From assembly GCA_003868215.1 (NCBI GenBank), contig QWDQ01000038.1, positions 124,001-188,000 of the forward strand: a DNA stretch of 64,000 bases. The letters run 5' to 3'. The DNA is from Pseudophaeomoniella oleicola. Taxonomy: Eukaryota > Ascomycota > Eurotiomycetes > Phaeomoniellales > Phaeomoniellaceae. A model generated the notes under the pieces. It did not search any database, was not told the origin of the DNA, and saw only the letters and a program-made list of their open reading frames with translations. Both the position numbers and the translations under genes were made by a program. Positions 9,620 to 21,206 of this stretch are shown here, piece by piece. Position 1 is the first letter of the stretch, and every line of letters starts with the position of its first letter.

Positions 9620-10730
9620 TCAAGAAATATCCATGACATCCACCTTAAGAACCTCCTTTCCCTTGGTAGATCCACCGGAGTCGGCATCATTCTTGTTCCT
9701 GCTCGACACATTCGGCTGCATCCAATATCGCCTCTCCCAGTTCACGATCGGGCCCAGCTCGAACTTCACTTGCTCTCCTTTGACTTTCAGTTCAGGATGC
9801 TCTTTCATTTCTCTTCTCATGAGATCTTGCATCGTCCTTTCAAACATAGCCTCCATAGGAACATCTTTTCTCCCAGGGCCCACCCAACCGAATCTGTCCT
9901 GTGTGGAGTATTTGTTCTTCTCTTCTTGTAGATCGACCTTGGTCTCCAATCTTGTAGCACCAGCAAGCTTCCGCAAAGCTTGTTCGCCCATACGCCCTTC
10001 TTCTGTCGCAAGTTCCCGTATTCTTCTGGCATCACTCTCGCGTTTCATGTAAACCTCTGTTTGCTTGTAGGCATGGGGAGCTGGTAGAGACGGAAAGGTC
10101 GAAGGCACGAATCCGTTCATGCGGTCAGACTGTCCTCTGTGCTCCCCACCTAGAGTGTCTAACGAGGGCGGTTCGTTGTTTTCCGGCGGTGGAGTTGGAA
10201 GTAGTGGAGGCGAGTTGGGACTGAAGGGAATTTGCAGGTCATGTTCAAGTTCCTCAAAGGGTAGTTCGCCTTCTCTGTATTGCTCTGGGACTTTAGTTCT
10301 TTCAAAGGCCCATTCGAAGTCACTATATAGCGGTTGTACCCTTCGACAAGCTACCATAGACTGACGGACAAGAGAAGCGAAATGAAGGACATCTATGCGA
10401 TGTCAGTATGAAGGAATAAGCAGAAAGCTGCAGACTGTCCATACGTTCTTCCACAACGTCTCTGAACCTCTCGAGCGCAGTAGATTCGACTTGTTCAAAG
10501 CCATAACCTCTGCATTGCGCGGCGATAGCACGCTTAAGCAACTGATCGATTTGCGCATCATCTAGAAAGGTAGGTTCTGACTCTGATGGCAAGCCCTTGA
10601 ACTTATGCCGTATCTCGTGATGATGATGATATGAGCGTCGCAACTTCTTCTGTGCCTGTTCTGAAGTAGAGCGCGACAGCTCATGAGGTCGCTTACTGGG
10701 AGAACTTGCAGGCGCAGTACCTTGTGCCAT
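9620..10730 (-). CDS. TAF8: TFIID subunit 8 (TAF8)
   Basis: Exons 10730-10445 and 10392-9620, joined in phase 1 across a 52-bp intron, encode 352 residues. Residues about 50-130 form a histone-fold (bromo_TP type) with QIDQLLKRAIAAQCRGYGF, then ALERFRDVVEEHVLHFASL across the splice and YSDFEWAFER. A proline-rich linker follows. The TAF8 C-terminal domain is at about residues 175-235, with HAYKQTEVY and ARRIRELATEEGRMGEQALRKL read in parts. TAF8 pairs with TAF10 and links to TAF2 in TFIID, the promoter recognition complex for RNA polymerase II. I start at MAQG. An in-frame upstream ATG at 10763 would add 11 residues. It is divergent from COX9 across 309 bp. Confidence 0.9.
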
Positions 10731-11039
10731 CGCTGTTACACAAAAGTTGCGGTGCTGCTTCAAAACGAAGGCGATACGAATAAGCTGGATTCTCAGTAAG
10801 TCTAGTACCAGCTGTTACTATACTGCCCTGAATGCGGTGTTTGCCGAGCTTGCTGGCTCGCCTTCAACGCCAAGCCACTAGTGGAGTCAAATCCGGGACC
10901 TTCCAGCTCCAACCTTCAACTTCATTCAATTGGGAATTGACATCAACTCACCCTTGCACGACGTCGTCCTTGTGCACGGTACAACCCATCAACTTTGTTC
11001 CAGCATCATTTCCCCGGTGTCGACATACAATCCCACAAT
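10731..11039. promoter_or_regulatory. Divergent spacer between TAF8 and COX9
   Basis: These 309 bp lie between two start codons facing away from each other and must hold both promoters. An open frame at 10832-11149 on the + strand runs through COX9 exon 1 out of frame and is not coding. Confidence 0.55.
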
Positions 11040-11504
11040 ATGCCTGCCATCAAAATCGAAGGGGTATGCTTCATTCACTCCGCACAGTCAGCGCCGTCTT
11101 GAGAAGACAGCGCTATTGCAAGACCATCAGGCTAACAGTCTCCCCATAGATGCTTCGCAGGAAGCTCGTCCTTGACATCAGCAGCGCCTTAGGTATGTTG
11201 CCTCACCCTGCGTTTACACATTCATCCAGCATTCGAATTGAGACTCGATGACAACATCCGTCTACCCGCTAATTGTAACTAACATCGGACTACGACAGGT
11301 CTCGGTGTCGCATCCGGCTACCTCTGGTGGTACGGTACGTATTGAACGACGTGATGTGCGCCAGCTATACGCACGCATATCAATTACAAGCCCAACCAAC
11401 AGATTCTGATGTCATTGCCAGGTATCCATCTTCCTCGTGTCCGAGCACGGGACGTCTACTACGCCAAGCTTGAGGATGAGAGGGCGAAGAACTCTGGTGT
11501 ATAA
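11040..11504 (+). CDS. COX9: Cytochrome c oxidase subunit 7A (Cox9)
   Basis: Four small exons (11040-11063, 11150-11192, 11299-11334, 11422-11504) encode 61 residues. All introns are GT-AG and phases match (0, 1, 1). The protein reads MPAIKIEG, MLRRKLVLDISSALG, GLGVASGYLWWYG and IHLPRVRARDVYYAKLEDE in exon order. That is the Cox9/VIIa layout: a short matrix N-terminus, one transmembrane helix ending in YLWWYG, then a charged tail. Yeast Cox9 has 59 residues. It is a nuclear-encoded accessory subunit of complex IV in the mitochondrial inner membrane. Because every exon is under 90 bp, simple ORF searches miss it. Confidence 0.93.
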
Positions 11505-11874
11505 ATGATACAAGATTGGTCTACATATACCTGAGGGGGATGAGAACATCTGTACAAAGGGTATTTGGGCACGTCAGATGTAAATAGATCACAGGAGGGG
11601 AGGAAATTGTGCAAACACGAACAATTCAAAAAGCATATGACCACAACTCCAGCATCCATGCATCTTTGTTCTGGGTATCTTGTAAGCTGCTTCAACTTCA
11701 ACTAGCGGTAGCCTATGAGCAAGCGTAAAGAAAAGATTGAGTCAGTATGAGATATGACAACGCCCAAATTTGTAGCATTACTCCTCACCCAGTGCATCCG
11801 GACAGAACCAACGAAAAGACAAAGCCTATTTCGTCCCAAGAACGCCGATTCAATGCATTCACATGCAAAAGCCT
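11505..11874. other. Convergent 3' region, nothing recognised
   Basis: This lies between the ends of COX9 (+) and the HAD-SAK gene (-). It holds the 3' UTRs and no supported gene. Confidence 0.6.
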
Positions 11875-13652
11875 TCAGTAGTTCAGATTGCCCATGCCAC
11901 TTTCATTTTCTCCGTGAGGTTCGTATATTCCTTCGTATCCATTGCCACCAGGACCGTAGTCATCGAGGCTCTTGTAGCCTCTCTGGCTTTCACGATTCCT
12001 TCGCCCACCGCCAGCAGCTCCTCCACGTTCCCGTTGACGGTCCCCACCGCGTCCACTCTGGGTATTGGTGCTGAAATGTCGCGGACCATCGCGATTACGA
12101 CCATGAGCATTGCCAGATCTCCCTCTTCCAAAATGGTTGCCCCTGCGCCCAGCATTGCGATTGTCTTTGAAGTTGAACGAATCTCCGTCTGCTCCGGCAT
12201 AGTCCTCATTATTTTGATTGGGGAACTTGCGTTTGGACCCTCTATTTGGTGGCACATTGCCTGAATCTTCTTTTTCGAGCTGAAGAACAACCTTCTCCCC
12301 TACGACCGATTCGAAGACGAACCCCCGGCCCTCATCAACAGGGGTCCAGTTTGAGATTTTACTTGCATCTGCAGGCCTGCCTCCTTTTCTGACTGCCAGC
12401 ACGCACACTGGTGTACCACCATCTATGGTGTGAATGGTTTCACCGTTCCGGAGGCCAATCGGTGCTAGGCGCGCTGCCCAGACTCTTCCATCCCATATGC
12501 CTGTGCCAGTTACTTGCCACAAAACTTTCTTTCCAATGCCCCCAGCTTTCGAAAGGATACTGGAAGGGACCTGGTCGATCGGCCTAGGTGAGATTAAGAT
12601 TGAGGATGCCAGCAGTTTGACCTCTCCGGAGTCAATGAGTCCTGCAGGAAGTGAGGGAGTAGTCAACGTTAGAAGTCGTGCGCTGTCCTGCTTCGAAAGG
12701 AGATATGCAGTATATATAGCATTGCGTTTGATGTATAACCGACCGTGCGGAGATTTTGTTTTATTACTGGTATTTTCAGATTGAGCCGAAGATATTATCC
12801 TATTGTGCTGATTGACGAGGCGTTGGATCTCGGCGATCTCTGTGACGGGATCAAGGTACTGCGTAATTTCGGTGACCTGTACTACCTCTGCATTTATCGG
12901 CTTGCGTGGTGGTGATGGCTGGTCAATAGGGTGCGACAGAAGCGACTTGTTCAACTTTTCAAAAAAGTCCCTGAAGGTCTTGGTACTGCAGCCGAGTCAG
13001 GTAGAGTTATGGGAGAAAATGGTAGGCACCTACTGCCGAGGTCGATCCTCATATATCTTGATTTCTTCCGCCGCTTTGTATGTGAATACTAGGTATTCGA
13101 GGAACTCTTTCTTGAATTCGGCCGTTGAGGAAAAGTATTGACCCGTAGGCCCGACCTCTGGTTTGAGGACCACAAGATCGAATTCGAGTTTTTTACTCGC
13201 GATTATTCTTTTAATGAGATCAGCAAAGCCACCTTCGCTCCGTCCCGTAAGCAACACGGTCAGGGCATCTTTCTGTTTCATGCTGAGTTCAACAAGTTGC
13301 GCCTAACCGAGGTTAGCAGAGTTTGAGGATTTCTGCAGCAACGACCTACAATGGTCTCATTCCACCACCCTTTCCAGGCACGCTGTTCCTCTTTCTCGAC
13401 TCCCTCACCTGTCGCAGCGAGAATACTTGCATCGTGCCACCAGCCTCCGTTAGAGAATGCTTCATACGTCTGCAAGTGCCCAATTGACGAGCCAGACCAT
13501 AGCTGAGGATTCGGAAGCGGGCTGGAAAACAAAGTGTTATCAAAATCGTAGACATGAATAGCTTTGATTGTGGGTATGCTGGGTATGTCCTTGCTTTGGC
13601 AGGACCAGCGCTTCAGCCCGACCAGAGAGTGAGACGTGCGTGAAGGTGCCAT
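11875..13652 (-). CDS. HAD-superfamily 'Swiss army knife' RNA repair-like protein
   Basis: Exons 13652-13350, 13302-13034 and 12985-11875 encode 560 residues, with GT-AG introns of about 47-48 bp. HVYDFDNTLFSSPLPNPQLW carries the HAD DxD nucleophile pair (D36, D38). NGGWWHDASILAATGEG, LTVLLTGRS (second HAD motif) and IYEDRPRH (acidic motif) follow. The order and wording match the HAD_SAK_1 family of fungi. Residues about 200-400 show no domain I know. The C-terminal 130 residues are rich in RGG/RG dipeptides (GRGRSGNAHGRNRDG region) and are likely RNA-binding and methylated. The family is linked to RNA end repair by domain context only. The exact reaction is unproven. The first in-frame ATG is used; the frame extends upstream only through non-ATG codons. 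Divergent from the RING gene across 286 bp. Confidence 0.85.
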
Positions 13653-13938
13653 AATGAACGCAAGGCGCGGAACGACTTTCACGCTCGGTCTTACGAATAG
13701 AGTACCCAAAGATAGTCACCGAAACGATAGACGTGAGCACTTCATGATGGAAAGGGCTATGGTGCAGACTCCCGAGAAATTGTAAACCTCGAAAATCGTC
13801 TATCGCAGCTCATGAGGCAGGGTCTCCGGCTCTTCTCCACAATTCCCCTCCGATGTGGTCGCAATGACTTTATTGCGCAATCTGATTCGAAAACATCATT
13901 CGATGTCGCAGACTCGGACGCCATCATATGGTCACTAG

Positions 13939-14769
13939 ATGGCAGAAGAGGTCGAGGGCCTGCGCGAGGATGTGATCAACAAGACTCTCCAGGAGGTGCA
14001 GAATGCAGCAAGTACAAGCGAAAATGATAGGGATCCGTGTGTGATATGCTTGGACAGTATATCTGAAAAGGCCGTCGCATTCCCGTGCAAGCATCACAGC
14101 TTTGACTTCCTGTGCCTGATTAGCTGGCTTCAAGAGAAAGAAACTTGCCCACTGTGTAAGGCCATTGTCAAAAGTGTCGATTACGAGCTAGATTCACAGA
14201 ACGGCCCAAGGCACTACAGTCAATTCAAAGTCAACAAGGAACTGCGACCAAACACGCGGGGTCTTAGACGTCGATACAGGCAGCACACATGGCATGAAAG
14301 TTCGAGAGCGCATACAGGTGCAGATGAAGATGGACAACTTGCTCGCCGGCGAGCGGTGTACACCAACAGGTTATATTCCCTCCACGTCGGATCAAACCGA
14401 GTATCCCAGTATCGGGAATTCACCCCACAAACGTTCAGTCATAACGATCAACTCGTCACGAGAGCAAAGATGTGGATCAGGAGGGAATTGCAGGTCTTCG
14501 AGTTCCTGAATCCGGATTCACCTCCCTCCTGTACGACACAACGACGGGCGAACAATGCTGAATTTTTATTAGAATATATTGTTGCCATCCTGAAGACGGT
14601 TGATATCAAGGGTAGCAAGGGCCAGGCTGAAGCTCTCATCGCGGAATATATCGGAAAAGATTTTACTCGCTTGTTCTTGCACGAGCTTCGAGCATGGCTT
14701 CGAAGCCCCTATGGGAGGCTTGAAGATTGGGATAGAGCTGTACAATATGACGAAAGAGCTATCATATGA
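13939..14769 (+). CDS. RING-finger protein, Topors-like E3 ligase
   Basis: One exon, 276 residues. The RING is at residues 34-73: C34-x2-C37, C50, H52 or H53, FDFLC with C59, and C70-x2-C73. The ligand before C59 is Asp (SFDFLC) where most RINGs have Cys or His. I recall the same in other fungal members, so it is probably functional. Around residues 175-195, TRAKMWIRRELQVFEFL is a block typical of fungal Topors-like RING proteins. The C-terminus contains EFLLEYIVAILKT and HELRAWLRSPY, which are helical segments of the same group. Topors-type proteins are nuclear ubiquitin/SUMO ligases. The substrate cannot be told from sequence. Confidence 0.82.
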   Translation: MAEEVEGLREDVINKTLQEVQNAASTSENDRDPCVICLDSISEKAVAFPCKHHSFDFLCLISWLQEKETCPLCKAIVKSVDYELDSQNGPRHYSQFKVNKELRPNTRGLRRRYRQHTWHESSRAHTGADEDGQLARRRAVYTNRLYSLHVGSNRVSQYREFTPQTFSHNDQLVTRAKMWIRRELQVFEFLNPDSPPSCTTQRRANNAEFLLEYIVAILKTVDIKGSKGQAEALIAEYIGKDFTRLFLHELRAWLRSPYGRLEDWDRAVQYDERAII

Positions 14770-15861
14770 TGGAAGGCTTCAACCATCTCTGCCTTCGTAC
14801 GGTATACACCACTTGCAGAATCGGTATGTCATATTGGCTGATATAGCACTACCTAGCTCTTTTCAGAGAGCCATACATTTCAAGGACTGGTGACATTGTC
14901 ATACGCTGACACGTCGGTAATCGTTGAGGTCTCTCACATCTGACCGTCGATGATGTCAAGATCTTCCTGTATTGCCAAAGCTCCTATGGTCCAGCGAAGG
15001 CGCCGGTCAAAGATAGATATTCCAGGGTGCCTGCATGCCTGGAAAGACGGTATATAGGTCTGCTCATAAAACTATCGAAACGTCCTTGCCTTTCGTCAAG
15101 CCCTACATGATCTCCCCAAGCATTATCGGCCTTGCCGGTCTCGGTTTGTCGACCTGATTTTGAAATAAGATGCCTGGTTTTCAGCCTTCGTAAGGAACAA
15201 TTGATGCTGAGCAAGATGTTGGTTAATCCCTAGGATTTCATGTGCTGCTGTCAATTCAGTCGTGAGCTTTTCCGATGACCTCGGAAGTCGGGGAGTCGGT
15301 GTATCAGTCCCGACCTTTCCAACATCGGATTTCGCGTTTATCATACTTAACTTATTACTCGACGCCATTTGCATCACCGAGGATCACACAGACGTACCCA
15401 CTACCGATACTGAAATGCCCAATTGGCTCCGTTCCATTTACTACGTTATTTCTTCCGCCTCGGTGATTCCTTAATGAGCCGCCAATGCGTGTATTAACGT
15501 TACTAAACTGCTTTTTCTTAAATAGATACTGAGGCAGGTTCTTGTTAATTCGTATCTCGCCCCTTCCACCCCGTCCCGGCAAGGTCCTGGCGAGCCGGAG
15601 CTCCCAATCTCGTTTAAGCATTTACCCCGGGACGAGGGAGATATTACTGGCTGATAACGAGATCCAGACATACGTCCAACATCGAGGTACAGTGTGGCTA
15701 TGGATCCAAGAATCAATGATAAAATTCCAGTAGAAACACGGATCTCCTTTAAATAAACTCTGCAGTCTGTCCGTCGTCTTCACGGCTGTCAACTGCTTTT
15801 CTTCTATATTTATTCCTGCATTGTATCATTTGATATTGTCTCTGTTTCCTAGCTTGATAAA
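14770..15861. other. Intergenic upstream of CYP505
   Basis: Minus-strand open frames at 14984-15377 and 15355-15716 overlap and match no family I know. The stretch probably holds the RING gene 3' UTR and the CYP505 promoter. The last 100 bp before 15862 are pyrimidine-rich, common in fungal leaders. Confidence 0.5.
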
Positions 15862-18800
15862 ATGTCGTTACCAATACCACAGCCTCCGGGCTACCCATTC
15901 ATTGGGAACATTTTTGACCTGAATCCGAGCAGCACATCAGTGTCGCCTCTGAGTACGATAGTGAAGACATATGGTCTGTTACAAACTCGTCGTCCAAATT
16001 TCTGTTTTTTGACCGGTGTCCCTTGACAGGTCCGATCTTCAAATTGTCGTTCTTCGGCACCGTGAGGTATTTTGTGGCGAGTCAGGAGCTTATGAATGAA
16101 TTGTCCGACGAGAAGAGATTTATGAAAGCAGTCGATCAAGGTTTAATGGAGTTACGACAAGGCATCGGGCAAGGTCTTTTCACTGCTGACACCGGGAACC
16201 ATGACTGGGAGGTCGCCCACAGGACCTTGGTCCCGGCGTTTGGACCTTTGGGTATTAAGCACATGTTCGACGGTAGGTGATTCCGAATCTTACCTACGTG
16301 CAAAGGTTTCTAATTTCTGCAGAAATGTATGATATTGCATCTCAGATGATAGCCAAGATGGCGAGAGAAGGACCTGACAAAGAGATTGACGTTCCCGATA
16401 TGTTTACACGCTTAACGCTCGATTCGATCGCACTGTGAGTCTTCGCGGCGAGATCTGGCCATTATTGTGCTTACCAGCCTAGGTGCTCAATGGACTATCG
16501 GTTTAATTCATTTTACCATGAACAGTTGCACCCTTTCGTAGCAGCAATGACCAGATTTCTGAGCGAAGGTCAAGCCAGAGTAAGGCGTACGACAATTCAG
16601 AGTATGCTGAATCCATCCTGGCAACGACAATTCGACGCAGACATAGCTCTGATGCGTGATATCGCCGACGAAGTCGTTGAACGTCGAAGACGAAATCCTT
16701 CGGACAAGAAGGACCTTTTGAACGCGATGTTACTGGGCAAAGATCCCAGAACGGGCGAGCACTTGACTCAAGATTCCATTATCAACAATATGATCACGTT
16801 CCTCATCGCTGGTTGGTAAACATTTATCTTGCAATATGGTATTACATTGACACTGGATAGGGCATGAGACCACATCCGGCCTGCTCTCGTTTGCGACGTA
16901 TCAACTTCTGAAAAACCCGGAGACTTATCGGAAAGCCCAAGAGGAAGTGGATCGGATTGTTGGGAAATCCCCTATCACATACGAGCACATGTCGAAACTC
17001 CCTTACATTGAGGCTGTATTACGAGAGACTCTGCGGTTAACACCAACTGCACCTGGGTTCTTCCTTAAACAGCGACCGGATGTGGAAGGAAATGCAGTGA
17101 TCGGAGGTGGCAAGTACATGATTCCTAAGGGTGCAACCATTGTCTGTGTCTTGGCAGAAATACAGCGTGACCCCAATGTTTGGGGTGCTGATGCGGAAGA
17201 GTTCAATCCTGTTCACTGCTTCGGGGACAATTGGAACAAACTACCCCCGAACTCTTTTAAGGTGATTGATCCAGACCCAGATCAACGAGGTTTCTTGACT
17301 AACACAAGTAGGCTTTTGGGAATGGTGTCCGTGGCTGCATTGGACGGCCTTTCGCCTGGCAGGAGGCTGTTCTTGCTCTTGCTATGGTGCTGCAAAATTT
17401 CGATCTCCGACTTGCTGATCCTAGTTACGAGCTTATAGTGAAGCGCACGTTGACTACCAAACCTGATGGCCTGTTTATCAAGGCGTCCTTGCGAAGAGGA
17501 ATTGATCCAGTATATCTGGAAAAGAGACTCTTCTCTGGACCGCAACCTGAGATAGCTGAAGATCACCTTACGCGGGTGGGAACGAATCAAGCCGCTGACG
17601 AGCGAAAGAATCCCTTCAGCATATTCTTCGGAGGCAATTCCGGGACCTGCGAAAGCCTTGCGCAGTCACTTGCAGGGTCTTGCAAAAAGTATGGCTATGC
17701 GCCTACAGTCAAGACGCTTGATGAAGCAGTACAGAACCTTCAATCAAAGGGGCCAATAGTCATTATCACGGCCAGCTATGAAGGCCAACCGCCAGACAAC
17801 GCAGGACATTTTGTCGAGTGGCTCAAGACTACCAAGGAGAGATTTAGTGGGGTTGAGTTCGCCGTATACGGCGTTGGAAACCGTAAGTTCCAGAAACCCG
17901 AATGAAGACTATGCTTACATGACTGGGTAGACGACTGGGTTTCTACGTACCAACGCATCCCTCGACTCGTGAATGACTTGCTTCTCGAACACGGCGCAAG
18001 TCATTTCCCAGGATTTGACCGAGCCGAATGTGATGTGGCGCTTGGGACAATTTTCGACGACTTTGATGCATGGCAAAAAAGCCTTTGGCAATCGCTTACA
18101 GGCAGTTCGAAAGCGGAGGCTGACATTGACGTGTTTGACATGGAGATCGACACATCGACCAGGGCCAAGCGGTTGAACCATACGGTGCAAGATGCGATCG
18201 TTCTCGAAAACAAACTCTTAACCCCTCCCTTGAGCTTGCCAGAGAAGCGACACATGTCAATACGCTTACCCACAGACTTGTCGTACCAGGCAGGGGACTA
18301 TCTCGCCGTACTTCCAATCAACCCCCCAAAGACCGTCAGCCGCGTTCTGCGCAGATTTGGCCTTCCTTGGGACGCGGAAATGATCCTCAGGGGCGACCCA
18401 CACACCACCATACCAGTGGAGCAGCCGCTTTCTGTAAGTCATGTACTGAGCACATACGTTGAGCTTGGTGTTCCTGCCACAAAGAAGTCCATCAGCGCTA
18501 TCTTAAAGTTCGCAAAGACCGAGAAAGAACGCAAGTCGATTGAAGAGGCTGCTGATCGAAATCCACTTCCGTCCATGCTGGATATCCTGGAGTCGGTCCC
18601 GCCTGTTCAGGTACCTTTCCCTGCATATCTTGCGATGCTGCAGACTATGAGGATCCGCCAGTACTCGATATCTTCTTCACCTCTTGTAGATCCATCTATC
18701 GCATCAATCACTTATTCCGTACTGAAAGACGTGGCTACTTCCGAAGATGAAGAATCCGCCTATCTCGGCGTGGCAACGAACTATCTGTCATCTCTGTCGG

Positions 18801-19366
18801 CATCATCATCAATCCAGGTCACCGTAAAAAGGTCCCACACGGCGTTCCATCTTCCATCCGATGACAAGGGCACACCCATCATCATGGTAGCTGCAGGAAC
18901 CGGAATTGCGCCCTTCATAGGCTTCATCTCCGAGAGAGCTACCAAGATCCAAGCGTCCAAAGAGACCGGTACGGAGAGTCAGCTTGCGGAGGCGATATTG
19001 ATTTACGGCTGTAGGAATCCGGATGGGGATTATCTATACAGGTCGCAGTTGGAAGAGTGGGAGCGAATGGGCGCCGTCAAGCTCTATCCAGCATTTTCTC
19101 GTGTCCCAGAGAAGAGCGAGGGCTGCAAGTATGCTCAAGACCGCCTCTGGGCAGAAAGAGAAAAGGTCGCCGAACTTTTCATTGCAGGCGCACGCTGCTA
19201 CATATGTGGTAGCAGCAAACTTGGAGAGGGTGTCAAAGAGGTTGGCAAGAAAATCCACATGTTGAAGAAGAAGGAGCTCAAAGGAGTGGAGATTAGTGAA
19301 CAGGAGGCCGACGACTGGTGGGTGAGTTTGAGAAACGAGAGATATGCTGTCGATGTGTTTGATTGA
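15862..19366 (+). CDS. Self-sufficient cytochrome P450-reductase fusion (CYP505, P450foxy type)
   Basis: Seven exons (15862-15973, 16030-16272, 16323-16434, 16483-16811, 16861-17261, 17312-17882, 17931-19366) encode 1067 residues, the P450foxy length. P450 landmarks: PIPQPPGYPFIGN at the start, I-helix LIAGHETTSG, ExxR in ETLR, and heme loop FGNGVRGCIGRPF with C408. The FMN domain begins at about residue 500 (FFGGNSGTCESLAQSL). The FAD/NADPH domain runs from about 670, with RQYSISSSP and VAAGTGIAPF. There is no N-terminal membrane anchor, so it should be soluble. Family members hydroxylate fatty acids near the omega end using NADPH in one polypeptide. The intron before the heme loop makes the unspliced frame look as if it lacks the heme Cys, but it is present. 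Confidence 0.95.
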
Positions 19367-19753
19367 AGATTGATTGCATGCATACCTTATAACTAGACAT
19401 AGACACATAGATATCACAGCGACTTATAGACTTGTTTCTGACCATGATAGAAATACACGGCATGTCTCATATAGATGGGAAAGAATACACTATTATATGA
19501 TAACTTACATCTTATATTGCAACGTGCTTCCATCAATTCGTCTGTCCCACCTTTTGTCTCCACGAACTTCACTTTACACCTGAACAACCTCGATCACGAA
19601 ATTGACGCGTCCAGGCTTCAGGAAGAGCAAGATACCTGTAAATTCAACAATCATGTCATCGCACAGTCCATCATCTGTTATTGACGTGTCGCTCAGTTCA
19701 TCTGTCACTATTTCGGCTTCATTGGCCTGAGATACGTGATAATTACAACAAAT
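19367..19753. other. Intergenic, CYP505 3' end and RMI1 promoter
   Basis: Tandem genes on the + strand are separated by 387 bp. No further feature is recognised. Confidence 0.6.
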
Positions 19754-20623
19754 ATGCCACACTCAACATCATCCACAGCCTCTACCATTAATTCTCCTAT
19801 TCTCGATCAAATCCTCATCAACGTCCTGTCAACACACTCCCTACCTTTGTCCCGCCCTTGGCTCCAAAAGAATCTGCCGACCTCCGCGCTCACATCGACG
19901 GCGACAGCGACAACTTCCTCGTCCCCGCCGCTTCCCTCGCTGTTGAAGACGGCTCTCTTTCGTCTGCTCTCGTCCGACATCACCGAGTCGCTGGCGCCGA
20001 CCGATTCAGCGTCCCAATGCTTCCCCTCGACGGCGATAACGTCTCCGACGACATCATCTGTGACACTGAGTGCTGCGGCTTCGAAGATTTCGGTGCAGGT
20101 GCTCGATATCATTGATATTGGGTCGTCGCTGTCTGCGCAACTCGAAGCACTGGAGGCGGCGGCACGTGGAGAATCACGGAGGGGAAGGGAGATCGTCAGG
20201 AGCGTTGACGTTGAGGGGGCAGGGCATGGAACAGCCGGTAGCAGTAACGGTGGTGGTGGCAGCAGCAGTGTCAGACAAACCAGTAATACCGTCGGACCTT
20301 TCAAAATCCTCCTCCAAGACGCGAACGGCGTCAAGGCCTGGGCCTTCACAAAGCAACCCATCGAAGGCATCAACATGCCTCTCGTTTCCCAACAATCCGA
20401 ACCACCCTCCTCAACAACGACCACCATGTCGATCGGATGCAAACTCCTACTCCTCGGCCTCGACGTCAAACGAGGCCTCGTCATGCTCGACCCATCCAGC
20501 ACGAAGGTCCTGGGCGGTAAGGTCGATGAGTGGGACCGTGCCTGGAAACTCGGCAGGGTCGAGAGATTGAGGGGGGAACTCGTCGAGATGGCGGCGGTTG
20601 CTGTGGCGGGTGGTGACGAATAA
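19754..20623 (+). CDS. RMI1: RecQ-mediated genome instability protein 1 (Rmi1)
   Basis: Single exon of 289 residues starting MPHSTSSTAS. Residues about 10-40 (PILDQILINVL, LPLSRPWLQ) form the helical N-terminus. The OB-fold shows IIDIGSSLSAQLEALEA with ARGE, then GPFKILLQDANGVKAWAF, MSIGCKLLLLGLDVKRGLVML and VLGGKVDEWDRAW, all in the order seen in fungal Rmi1. Rmi1 joins the RecQ helicase and topoisomerase III to dissolve double Holliday junctions. Serine/glycine-rich insertions at about 55-90 and 165-185 make it longer than yeast Rmi1 (241 residues). An in-frame GTG upstream at 19736 is not used as the start because the first ATG fits the family. Confidence 0.85.
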   Translation: MPHSTSSTASTINSPILDQILINVLSTHSLPLSRPWLQKNLPTSALTSTATATTSSSPPLPSLLKTALFRLLSSDITESLAPTDSASQCFPSTAITSPTTSSVTLSAAASKISVQVLDIIDIGSSLSAQLEALEAAARGESRRGREIVRSVDVEGAGHGTAGSSNGGGGSSSVRQTSNTVGPFKILLQDANGVKAWAFTKQPIEGINMPLVSQQSEPPSSTTTTMSIGCKLLLLGLDVKRGLVMLDPSSTKVLGGKVDEWDRAWKLGRVERLRGELVEMAAVAVAGGDE

Positions 20624-21206
20624 ATCTTTCTCTTTCACTTCTTCTCTTCCCCCCTTTCACATCTCTCTCTGTGCGGGAGTGAGCCTGTGTCCTCCCGGAA
20701 AAAAAGAAAACGGCTATATTCCGAAACTGAAACGATATCAACGAAAAAGACTTATGATGACGACGATGATAACGACGCAATGAAAGTACCAGACAGACAG
20801 ACAACGCAGAGGTCGTCGGTCCACTACACATTCTGGACCACTACTGACCCGGAAACTCGCAAAGAACGAGAGAAAACATGGCATTTGGTTTGAATAACCC
20901 GCGTATGGCATATGAACGAAAACCGCTCTTGCCTTTGAGAGGGAGGTATGGAATTCATCTTATTTGGATTTGTCCTCGATATGATATACCCGTTTCGCGT
21001 TACTACATATCTAGGTACCTAAATAGATAGGTCATTTTGCTAGTTTTCTTCTTTCTTTATGAGTCGGTACTTAGTTACTCATCTAATACATACACTCGTG
21101 GCTCATACCATTTCCTTTTTCTAGCCCCTTAGTTAGAGCGCCAGAGCGCCCATTGACGAAGAGAAAGAAGCCCCCCTTTTCAATGCATATCACCAATGCT
21201 ACACAA
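20624..21206. other. Convergent 3' region
   Basis: It lies between the ends of RMI1 (+) and SKI3 (-). A CTAGGTACCT motif sits at 21011-21020. No gene is supported. Confidence 0.6.

Noticed and set aside
10832-11175. Two + frames over the COX9 start
   Set aside because: COX9 exons occupy this stretch in another frame with matching splice sites.
15123-15377. 84-codon minus frame upstream of CYP505, possibly a regulator
   Set aside because: No domain seen and overlapping frames on the same stretch. Not supportable as a gene.
17003-18317. Minus-strand frames inside CYP505
   Set aside because: Antisense shadows of a well-supported gene.
15862-19366. Secondary metabolite cluster around the P450
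   Set aside because: Flanking genes (RING protein, RMI1, SKI3) are housekeeping. No backbone synthase or pathway regulator is present.
19807-20502. 231-codon minus frame over RMI1
   Set aside because: The + strand matches Rmi1 motifs. The reverse frame is Ser-rich shadow sequence.
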